A DNA stretch of 64,000 bases from Lachnotalea glycerini (GTDB lineage Bacteria > Bacillota > Clostridia > Lachnospirales > Lachnospiraceae): the NCBI RefSeq assembly GCF_003201285.1, contig NZ_QICS01000013.1, positions 62,001 through 126,000 on the forward strand. The letters are read 5' to 3'. Shown piece by piece: positions 8,373 through 15,577 of the stretch. The notes beneath the pieces were generated by a model that had not been told where the DNA came from, searched no databases, and saw nothing but the letters and a program-made list of their open reading frames with translations. Within the stretch, counting starts at the first letter, position 1, and the number at the start of each line of letters is the position of its first letter. Position numbers and translations under genes: made by a program.

Positions 8373-9392
8373 ATGGAGCAAAAAGAAAAAATCAATCTAA
8401 ATCATGTAGAAGAAAAGGAATTAAATCCGACACCTGGGGGAATTGCTTTAGCGTTGCTAATTATAGAGCTGCTTTTGTCAATAGCAGCATTTATCTATGG
8501 TGTCTTTTTATTGGACGACGGATACTATGTTGTAGCCGGCACTATATTTTTGACACTTGGTATTCTGGCATTTATTGCTTTCTTCTTTCTTATTGCAGGG
8601 CTGCACATTGTCAATCCCAATGAAGCTTTGGTGCTCACATACTTCGGACAGTACTACGGAACCATCAAAAAGCAGGGCTTTTATTATACCCATCCTCTTG
8701 CTACTGCCTTTAATCCTGCAACTAAGGCTATGGATTCCGGCACATCAGAAACAACTGCAAATTTTAAACCCACTTCAATCAATATAGGTTCTACCGGAGG
8801 TAAAAAAATTTCAACAAAGACAATGACGTTAAATAATGAAAAACAAAAGGTAAATGATGTACTTGGGAATCCCATTATTATTGGTGCCATTGTTATTTGG
8901 AAAGTATCAGACCCGACCAAGGCAGTATTTAATGTTGAAAACTACAAGACCTTTTTATCCATTCAATGTGACTCTACGATACGTAATGTGGCAAGATTAT
9001 ATCCTTATGATTCCATGGAGAATGACAGTGACGAAAAAACACTGCGCGGGAGCAGCCAGGAAATTGCAGATAGCATGAAAATTGAATTACAGCAGCGTGT
9101 AGAGGAAGCGGGCTTAGAGGTCAAGGAGGTTCGTATCACACACTTATCCTATTCAGAAGAAATTGCTGCTGCCATGTTACAGCGTCAGCAGGCTGTAGCA
9201 ATCATAGCTGCCCGCCAGAAAATTGTAGAAGGTGCCGTTAGTATGGTGAAAATGGCAATAGACCAGTTAGGCGAAGAGGAAATTGTCATTCTGGATGAAG
9301 AAAGAAAGGCAGCAATGGTCAGCAATTTACTTGTTATTTTGTGTGGAAACAAGGATGCACAACCAATCGTAAATAGCGGCTCCATTTACTAA
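8373..9392 (+). CDS. SPFH/Band 7 domain membrane protein
   Basis: 339 residues. Two predicted transmembrane helices come first (about residues 24-47 and 53-76, GIALALLIIELLLSIAAFIY and the following hydrophobic stretch). Then the Band 7/PHB core begins at NPNEALVLTYFGQYYGT and runs through DVLGNPIIIGAIVIWKVSD, and an Ala/Gln-rich helical segment (AAAMLQRQQAVAIIAARQKI) lies near residue 275. SPFH proteins assemble into large membrane cages or scaffolds. ATG at 8373 follows TAGGAGGC. It is followed 23 nt later by a small DNA-binding protein, and expression is likely set by the palindrome over its promoter. Confidence 0.88.
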   Translation: MEQKEKINLNHVEEKELNPTPGGIALALLIIELLLSIAAFIYGVFLLDDGYYVVAGTIFLTLGILAFIAFFFLIAGLHIVNPNEALVLTYFGQYYGTIKKQGFYYTHPLATAFNPATKAMDSGTSETTANFKPTSINIGSTGGKKISTKTMTLNNEKQKVNDVLGNPIIIGAIVIWKVSDPTKAVFNVENYKTFLSIQCDSTIRNVARLYPYDSMENDSDEKTLRGSSQEIADSMKIELQQRVEEAGLEVKEVRITHLSYSEEIAAAMLQRQQAVAIIAARQKIVEGAVSMVKMAIDQLGEEEIVILDEERKAAMVSNLLVILCGNKDAQPIVNSGSIY

Positions 9393-9415
9393 ATTGTTAT
9401 AAAAAGGATCATATT

Positions 9416-9667
9416 ATGGAAAATAATTTAGATAGCAAGGAAGAAAAATTAAAAGAACGTCTTGAAAGCTTGAAAGAACTAGAACAAGAAATCTTAAAGA
9501 AAGAAAAAACGTTAAAGGAAAAAGAAAAATCCAAAAAACAAGTCCTGCTTCGCCTTTCACCTGGCCTTTGGAATGAACTTGCTGCTTGGGCTGAGGATGA
9601 TTTTCGCTCCATTAACGGACAAATTGAATATTTGTTGGCTGAGTGTGTAAAAAACCGTAAAAAATAG
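9416..9667 (+). CDS. Small coiled-coil protein with Arc-type ribbon-helix-helix domain
   Basis: 83 residues. Residues 1-40 are a highly charged Lys/Glu coiled coil. Residues 42-83 (QVLLRLSPGLWNELAAWAED, then FRSINGQIEYLLAECV) match the beta-alpha-alpha plan of Arc/MetJ ribbon-helix-helix proteins. Start codon preceded by AAAGGAT. It follows the SPFH gene directly, an arrangement I have seen annotated in other Firmicutes. It probably binds the symmetric operator in front of the operon; the coiled coil might tie it to the membrane protein or drive oligomerisation. Function is inferred. Confidence 0.75.
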   Translation: MENNLDSKEEKLKERLESLKELEQEILKKEKTLKEKEKSKKQVLLRLSPGLWNELAAWAEDDFRSINGQIEYLLAECVKNRKK

Positions 9668-9729
9668 GAAGTCCACTTTATACTAAACATAAGAAGCAAT
9701 GGAAGATTCCGCTCATGAGTTTATTTAAT

Positions 9730-9777
9730 GAATCAAGTACCTGCGCCCTTAAAAGAAAGAGTGCAGGTACTTGATTC
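9730..9777. terminator. Bidirectional hairpin between convergent genes
   Basis: A perfect 15-bp stem, GAATCAAGTACCTGC (9730-9744) with GCAGGTACTTGATTC (9763-9777), placed between the ribbon-helix-helix gene and the convergent D-lyxose isomerase gene. Only short, interrupted T tracts follow on either side. Confidence 0.65.
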
Positions 9778-9790
9778 TGTTATACTTTAT

Positions 9791-10477
9791 TTATAATTTC
9801 TGATATTCATTACACAATGGATGAAGTATTGGTTCATCTTCGATTATATCCGAAAAACGCTTCTGTTCTTCTGCAAATACATTGTCTGTATTGTCGTCAT
9901 TAATTTTGGATACTTCTCCGACTACTAAATTACCAGCTCCTTTTTTGGCACCAAACCGATGATACAAGCCTGGTGTTAAGGTGATGCTGTTACCAGGAAG
10001 AATTTCAATCAGCTCTCCCGGCTTTACCATATATTTTATGCCATCCATAAAAACTGCTACTTCACTTTCGGTATCTAACCTGCCATCCTCTGTGGATTGA
10101 TACAATTCAATCACCATTACGCCATTGCCCCGGTTAATAATATCTTCTGTCTTATTACTGTGATAATGGAAAGGAATCACCTGACCGCCTGCCTCTTGCA
10201 ATACGATTATCTTTTCACAATATGGAACTCCTGCCTTATCATTATAGAGATTTCCGTTACGAATGGTGAATAAAACAGCTCCTATGTGTGCAAAATCATC
10301 ACTGCCAAAATCGGTTACATCCCATCCAAGCATAACCTCTTCTATGTTTGCTATTTTATCTTGATTGCTCTTCCATTCTTTAATTCCCCATTCTGCAAAA
10401 TAGGGTAATTGAAATGAAATGGCTTTCAATGCCTCTTTTGCTATTACAATGGCCTGATTTATTTCTGAACGTTTCAT
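9791..10477 (-). CDS. D-lyxose/D-mannose ketol-isomerase family protein
   Basis: 228 residues, the length of the cupin-fold D-lyxose isomerases. Visible metal-binding signature: FHYHSNKTEDIINRGNG near residue 125 (H-x-H-x5-E pattern) and a later His in TLTPGLYHRFGA. These Mn-dependent enzymes interconvert D-lyxose with D-xylulose and D-mannose with D-fructose. Last gene of the ABC transporter operon, 25 nt after the mutarotase-like gene. With the upstream D-psicose 3-epimerase-like enzyme it would feed unusual ketoses and aldoses into fructose or xylulose metabolism. Confidence 0.85.
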   Translation of the reverse strand: MKRSEINQAIVIAKEALKAISFQLPYFAEWGIKEWKSNQDKIANIEEVMLGWDVTDFGSDDFAHIGAVLFTIRNGNLYNDKAGVPYCEKIIVLQEAGGQVIPFHYHSNKTEDIINRGNGVMVIELYQSTEDGRLDTESEVAVFMDGIKYMVKPGELIEILPGNSITLTPGLYHRFGAKKGAGNLVVGEVSKINDDNTDNVFAEEQKRFSDIIEDEPILHPLCNEYQKL

Positions 10478-10502
10478 GTTAAAACCTCACCTTCTGTCAA
10501 TT

Positions 10503-10817
10503 TTACTCCTGATAAAATACTTCCTCCATGACGCTCCATAGCTCACCTTCCAAGGCGCCTTCTACCGGCTCCTGGCACTGGTCGGTTTCCTTTAACCAAT
10601 CTTTGGTCAATTCATCCAGTGCTTTCATATCCTGTGCATAGTTATCACCGATATATTCAAAATAGGAAAATAGCAGCTCTCCCTTTAGATAAATGGAAAA
10701 GTTTTTTATATTGCAATCATGGATTGCCTTTGTCACCTCCGCCCATGGTTTGGCATGAAGCTGCTTATAACGTTCCTTCATGTCTGCTTTCACCTTTACG
10801 ACTCTGCCTATCCTCAT
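10503..10817 (-). CDS. L-rhamnose mutarotase family protein (RhaM-like)
   Basis: 104 residues, standard for RhaM/DUF718. Starts MRIGRVVKVKADMKERYKQLH, with the conserved LHAKPWAEV (RhaM has LH..vWpev), NFSIYLKGELLFSYFEY and a C-terminal LWSVMEEVFYQE (family ends with meeVFhl). RhaM interconverts sugar anomers. No rhamnose isomerase or kinase is nearby, so in this operon the substrate is more likely the transported rare sugar. It lies 10 nt after the binding-protein gene. Confidence 0.85.
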   Translation of the reverse strand: MRIGRVVKVKADMKERYKQLHAKPWAEVTKAIHDCNIKNFSIYLKGELLFSYFEYIGDNYAQDMKALDELTKDWLKETDQCQEPVEGALEGELWSVMEEVFYQE

Positions 10818-10827
10818 CTTCTTTCAC

Positions 10828-11943
10828 CTACTTTGCGGGAGCATCAAAGCGGTCGGTCCAGGTTTTTGCCATTTCCATTGTTGCTTCCATTTGTGTCTGT
10901 TCTACCTTATCTGCATTATCCTTTGTTATATAGAATGAGCCTGAGTCAACTAAGAAATCCTGATCTGCTTTGTAGGTCCATCCATCTGTCAGCATTTTAA
11001 GTGTAACGGTAGCAAGATAAGCCTGTCCCCAAGGATTTTGTGACATGGTTCCATCTAATGCTCCACTCTTTATACCATCTAATACTGCTTCATCGGTATC
11101 ACAGCCAATTGCGTGAACATTACTATACCTTTCGTCTGAAAGAATCTTTGCCAATGCAACGGAAGGATAATAGCAGGTACTGATAAAACCGCTAATTTGG
11201 TCACCCTTTGCTGCAAGAATATTTTCAATTGCAGTTACAGATGCTTCTGATTCATCAATATCACCAATAATCTGGATTAGCTCAACGTTTGGATACTCTG
11301 CACAGGCCTTTTGAATTGCTTCCATTCTTGACTGCGTATTGGTATCGGTTACTGCACCGCATAGACCTACAACACCGCCTGTTTCTCCCATCGCTTTAAT
11401 CAGATTTATCGTACCGTCATAGGCTGCCTGATATACATCCGTTGCAAGCGTCAAGGTTGCCTTCGATGGTGTGGACGGTGAACCTCCAACACATACAATT
11501 GGAACACCTGAGCTTGTCATTTTCGAAATTTGCTCATTTCCTGCAACCGGGTCTGAGGTCATCATATAAATACCCTTAATTCCTTTCGCAATCAAACCGT
11601 CCAAAATCGTATTCTGATCATTTTGAACCCAATCTTTTGGAGCGTCAAACTCCGTTGCCTTTATGCCTAATTCTTCTGCTGCTATATCAGCCGCACCCTG
11701 CATTGGATCACTATAGGAGTTAATTGCTCCAAATACTCCTGCAAATGCATAATCTTTATCGGTTTTTCCATCTACTGCTCCAAATTCGACAACATCTTTC
11801 CAAACACTTTGGTCATAAGCTGTTTTATCCTGTGTCTGTGAAGAAGAAGAGCTTGAGTCTGTGCCTCCCTTACAGCCTGCCATCATTCCTGCTGCCAATG
11901 CAACGCAACTAACAATACTGATAAACTTTTTTCCTTTTTTCAT
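10828..11943 (-). CDS. Sugar ABC transporter substrate-binding lipoprotein (RbsB/AlsB type)
   Basis: 371 residues. Signal peptide with lipobox (LAAGMMAGC, Cys near residue 24), then a Ser-rich linker and a type 1 periplasmic-binding fold (AFAGVFGAINSYSDPMQGAA, GIKGIYMMTSDPVAG, HAIGCDTDEAVLDGIKSG). It delivers a monosaccharide to the permease-ATPase encoded just upstream. It is separated from the ATPase gene by 142 nt holding a stem-loop, a common way to give the binding protein more mRNA than the membrane parts. Ligand likely a pentose or hexose such as D-psicose or D-lyxose, judged only from the operon. Confidence 0.92.
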   Translation of the reverse strand: MKKGKKFISIVSCVALAAGMMAGCKGGTDSSSSSSQTQDKTAYDQSVWKDVVEFGAVDGKTDKDYAFAGVFGAINSYSDPMQGAADIAAEELGIKATEFDAPKDWVQNDQNTILDGLIAKGIKGIYMMTSDPVAGNEQISKMTSSGVPIVCVGGSPSTPSKATLTLATDVYQAAYDGTINLIKAMGETGGVVGLCGAVTDTNTQSRMEAIQKACAEYPNVELIQIIGDIDESEASVTAIENILAAKGDQISGFISTCYYPSVALAKILSDERYSNVHAIGCDTDEAVLDGIKSGALDGTMSQNPWGQAYLATVTLKMLTDGWTYKADQDFLVDSGSFYITKDNADKVEQTQMEATMEMAKTWTDRFDAPAK

Positions 11944-12024
11944 AAAATTACCTCTCCTTTGGTTGTTCTGTATTTGTGGCTATCCAATCATAATGAGCTG
12001 AATAGTTACCTGTATTTTAACTAC

Positions 12025-12067
12025 AAGCTTACATAAGAATACGGCCGTTATCTTATTGCTAAGCCTT
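12025..12067 (-). other. Intercistronic stem-loop upstream of the binding-protein gene
   Basis: An imperfect ~20-bp inverted repeat (AAGCTTACATAAGAATACGG against CCGTTATCTTATTGCTAAGC) lies in the 142-nt gap between the ATPase and binding-protein genes. It has no T run on the minus strand, so it looks more like an mRNA processing or stability element, or a weak attenuator, than a full terminator. Confidence 0.45.
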
Positions 12068-12085
12068 AAGTAATACATTCGTCTG

Positions 12086-13600
12086 CTACAATAAAATGCT
12101 TCCCATGACTTTTGTACTCATACTCTCATAGTCCTTGCTGTTTTCAAGCTCTCCCTTGATTTCATTGTCCCTAAATACTATGATACGGTCTGCAATTCCG
12201 ACAAGCTCTCCCATATCGGACGAAATTACTATAACTGAAATCCCTTGCACGGAAAGCTCATAGATTAATTTGTGGATTTCTCCCTTGGTATTTACATCAA
12301 TCCCAACAGTAGGCTCATCAATAATCATAATCTCAGGATTGACGCACAGACCCTTTGCAATACAAATCTTTTGCTGATTTCCTCCACTTAAGCTTGCTGT
12401 TTCTACAAAAATATCCTTTGCTTTAATACTTAATGATTCTTTATAGCTTTCTGTAATTTCATTTTGCTTCCTATATGAAATAAAGCCGCCCTTGGTGCAT
12501 ATCTGATCTAATGCTATAATTCCTACATTATCTGTAATATTATGCTGTAAAAATAAGCCTTCTTCTTTTCGATTTTCTGAGATATAGCATAGCTTATATC
12601 TTTGAAAGGCTTCTTCATAGCTTTTGATGCTTACTTCACTCCCTTTTATTAAAAGGCTTCCATTTGTGATTGGGTCAATCCCGATTATCTCTCTTGCATA
12701 TTCGGTTCTTCCTGCTCCTACCAGACCATACCAGCCAAGTATTTCTCCTTTTTTAAGCTGAAAAGATTTCGGAATCGGATTCTTTTTACTGCTAATATCT
12801 TTCGCTTCCAAAATAACCGGCTCCTTGGATAAATCACGGTTGTTGTAAGTTTCTGTTACAAATTTTCTTCCTACCATTAATTCAATCAGCTTATCTTTAT
12901 TCAAAGAAGAGGCAGACAATGTTTCTCCTATATTTTTCCCATCGCGAATGACGGTAATGCTATCTGCAATTTCAAAGATTTCTTCCAGCTTGTGGCTGAT
13001 ATAGATAATGGAAACGCCTTCTTCTTTGAGCTGCTTTACGGTTTTTAGAAGCATGTCTGCCTCAGTTAAGGAAATGGAAGCCGTAGGTTCATCCAGCAGC
13101 AATACTTTAGAATCCATACACATGGCTCTTGCAATTTCTAACATCTGCTTCTTTCCTGAGGTAAGTTCTTCGATTCCCTGCCAAGGCTTTAAATCAAGCC
13201 CTACTCGCTCCATTGCCCTTTCCGCCTTTTGATTCATGGCCTTTTTATCCTTCATCTTATTTTTACCTGTTGAAATATCCATAAAACAAATGTTTTCAGC
13301 AATATCAAAGGTATCGATAAGGTTTCTTTCCTGATGCACAACACCAATTCCAAGCTCAAAGGCTTTGCTTGGATTTGTAATTTTTTCCTCCTTACCGTTC
13401 ACCTTGATACTCCCTTGTGTCGGGCCAAAAACTCCTGAAATTATGTTTATAAGGGTTGATTTTCCTGCTCCGTTTTCTCCTACCAGAGCATGAACCTCTC
13501 CTTTCTTAATCTTAAAAGACACATCATCCAAAGCCTTTACACCAGGAAATATTTTGGTGATATTTTCTAGTTCCAGAATATATTCTTCTTTTTTAGACAT
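12086..13600 (-). CDS. Sugar ABC transporter ATP-binding protein (RbsA/MglA type, two ABC domains)
   Basis: 504 residues with two fused ATPase domains, as in RbsA. First domain: Walker A GENGAGKSTLIN, signature-like LTSGKKQMLEIARAM, Walker B VLLLDEPTASI. Second domain: a degenerate Walker A (GLVGAGRTEYAR), signature SGGNQQKICIAKG, and IMIIDEPTVGID. This asymmetry is normal for the family. ATG at 13600 follows AGAGGTG, 19 nt after the first permease. It energises the carbohydrate importer with the two permeases and the lipoprotein of this operon. Confidence 0.95.
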   Translation of the reverse strand: MSKKEEYILELENITKIFPGVKALDDVSFKIKKGEVHALVGENGAGKSTLINIISGVFGPTQGSIKVNGKEEKITNPSKAFELGIGVVHQERNLIDTFDIAENICFMDISTGKNKMKDKKAMNQKAERAMERVGLDLKPWQGIEELTSGKKQMLEIARAMCMDSKVLLLDEPTASISLTEADMLLKTVKQLKEEGVSIIYISHKLEEIFEIADSITVIRDGKNIGETLSASSLNKDKLIELMVGRKFVTETYNNRDLSKEPVILEAKDISSKKNPIPKSFQLKKGEILGWYGLVGAGRTEYAREIIGIDPITNGSLLIKGSEVSIKSYEEAFQRYKLCYISENRKEEGLFLQHNITDNVGIIALDQICTKGGFISYRKQNEITESYKESLSIKAKDIFVETASLSGGNQQKICIAKGLCVNPEIMIIDEPTVGIDVNTKGEIHKLIYELSVQGISVIVISSDMGELVGIADRIIVFRDNEIKGELENSKDYESMSTKVMGSILL

Positions 13601-13619
13601 TTTCTACACCTCTGCCTTC

Positions 13620-14570
13620 CTAGTTTTTAATTGACCTTAAACGATCAAATGCCATGATAACAATAATAACCACTCCATTAATCAATTCCGTCCAATACAC
13701 ATCAACTCCCAGATGCACTAATGCATTTTCAATAATTGTAAGTACCAATGCTCCTAAGATAACACCAAATACCACGACCTTTCCACCTGCCTGTCTGGTT
13801 CCTCCAATAAGTGGCGCCGCAAAAGATTGAAGCATCCAGTCTGAGCCAATATCTGGTTGTGCTGTTCCAACTCTCATCACTACCAGCATCCCTGCGATTG
13901 CTGCCAGAATGCTAGCGATGATATTGACTGAAAGGATGGTTTTGAATCTAGATATCCCATATAATTCTGCTGCCTTAGGATTCGCTCCAAAGGCTAAAAT
14001 CTGTCTTCCAAGACTCGTATAGGTAAACATAAAGTATACGAGTGTAATCAGTACCCCAACAATCAAAACGGAGGTTGGAACCGGTCCTATTTTACTACTT
14101 CCGATAGCAACAAATGCGTCCGGTATTTTACTGACTCCGTGTCCCGTTGTAATCATATATATAATGCCTATAAATACAGAATTGGTTGCTAATGTAGTTA
14201 GAAAGCTTGCTACTCCTACTCCTCCATTTCTATAAATCAATAAACCATTGATGATCCCGCAAAGTACTCCGATTCCGATTCCAATCAAAATACTTAACAA
14301 CACAGGCACTTTTAAATTCTGCATTAAAAGTCCACTTAGAATTGCTGCCATAGCTCCGACTGACCCAATGGATACATTCATTCCTCCACTTGCAATGCTA
14401 ATCATTTGTGAGACACCGACCAAAGTAGTTACGGCTAATACCTTTAGCAAAGCACTGATATTATCTGCAGACAAGTAATTTCTTTTGAAAAAGCACATTA
14501 CTACAACCATGAACACGATAATAATGGATACACTAAAGCTGTTTGATTTTCTTATTTTTGCAAAATCCAT
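13620..14570 (-). CDS. Sugar ABC transporter permease (RbsC family)
   Basis: 316 residues, 8-10 hydrophobic segments. Family features are the N-terminal FSVSIIIVFMVVVMCFFKRN, the repeated Gly-rich membrane segments, and the cytoplasmic loop GANPKAAELYGI that docks on the ATPase. Starts 3 nt after the stop of the other permease, so translation is coupled. It forms a heterodimeric channel with that paralogue. Ligand unknown. Confidence 0.93.
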   Translation of the reverse strand: MDFAKIRKSNSFSVSIIIVFMVVVMCFFKRNYLSADNISALLKVLAVTTLVGVSQMISIASGGMNVSIGSVGAMAAILSGLLMQNLKVPVLLSILIGIGIGVLCGIINGLLIYRNGGVGVASFLTTLATNSVFIGIIYMITTGHGVSKIPDAFVAIGSSKIGPVPTSVLIVGVLITLVYFMFTYTSLGRQILAFGANPKAAELYGISRFKTILSVNIIASILAAIAGMLVVMRVGTAQPDIGSDWMLQSFAAPLIGGTRQAGGKVVVFGVILGALVLTIIENALVHLGVDVYWTELINGVVIIVIMAFDRLRSIKN

Positions 14571-14573
14571 TTT

Positions 14574-15557
14574 TTATGCCTCCTTTTCCACTGCACTTTT
14601 GGCCTGGTTGTTCATCATTTTCTTTCTCATACGGTCAACTTCATATGCCAAAAGAAGAATCAGTCCGACTGCCGCATTGGTTGCATAAGAACTTACTCCC
14701 CATAATACAATCGCATTATTTATCAGAACCATTAAAAAGCCACCTAAAAAGGTTCCGATTACATTTACTTTTCCACCCGATAATAAGGTTCCACCAAGTA
14801 CCGGTACCACAAAGGAGGTTAGCATCCAGTCATCACCGATTGAAAGCTGAACGCTTCCAAAACGTGACACCTGCAATATGGCAGCAATAGCACAAAGACC
14901 GCCGCTGATTGCATGACCTATAATTACTGTCTTGTCATAATTGACTCCTGAGTAGATTGCTGCAACACCGTTTGCCCCGCAAGCTAAAAGTCTTTTTCCT
15001 AATTTACGATATCTGATTAGTACATACATAATTCCACTTACTAATGCTGCAATAAATATGGTTGCCGGGAATAGTCCGACAATTTTTAAATTGCCAAAAG
15101 CACTAAAACCTGCATTTAATTCTGAGAATGGTTGTCCTTTTGTTATTACCAGTGCCAATCCCTTGTAAAGACTAAGTAATGCCAATGAAATAATAAATGG
15201 ATTAATTCCCGACTTGGTTACCATAACCCCTTGTATTAAGCCTTGTAATACCCCCGCAATACAGGCTAAAAGAATACTGACCGATGTTGGCATTCCTAAG
15301 TTTTGCATTGCTATACCAAAAACAACACTGGAAAGTACACCAATTGATCCTACTGCCAAATTCATTTGACCAAGTGATAATACAATCATCTGCGCCAGTC
15401 CAACGATCACAAAAATAGGAACGGACTGAAAGATTGAAAACATATTATAGGAGGATAAAAATCCTTCACTTGTTATTGCCAGCAATCCAAAAATGGTAAT
15501 AATAGGGATAATTACACTGGATAAATCAGCTTGTAATAGTTGCTTTATTCTTTTCAT
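14574..15557 (-). CDS. Sugar ABC transporter permease (RbsC family, second subunit)
   Basis: 327 residues with the same membrane plan as its downstream neighbour: VSILLACIAGVLQGLIQGVM, the docking loop ACGANGVAAIYSGV, and a C-terminal Lys/Arg-rich tail. ATG at 15557 follows GGAGAGGT. Two distinct permease genes, rather than one homodimer-forming RbsC, resemble the autoinducer-2, rhamnose and erythritol type importers. Confidence 0.93.
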   Translation of the reverse strand: MKRIKQLLQADLSSVIIPIITIFGLLAITSEGFLSSYNMFSIFQSVPIFVIVGLAQMIVLSLGQMNLAVGSIGVLSSVVFGIAMQNLGMPTSVSILLACIAGVLQGLIQGVMVTKSGINPFIISLALLSLYKGLALVITKGQPFSELNAGFSAFGNLKIVGLFPATIFIAALVSGIMYVLIRYRKLGKRLLACGANGVAAIYSGVNYDKTVIIGHAISGGLCAIAAILQVSRFGSVQLSIGDDWMLTSFVVPVLGGTLLSGGKVNVIGTFLGGFLMVLINNAIVLWGVSSYATNAAVGLILLLAYEVDRMRKKMMNNQAKSAVEKEA

Positions 15558-15577
15558 ATCGTATACCTCTCCTAATA

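Noticed and set aside
10503-10817. Naming the operon a rhamnose operon because of the mutarotase
   Set aside because: No rhamnose isomerase, kinase or aldolase is present; the other enzymes point to epimerisable ketoses or lyxose.
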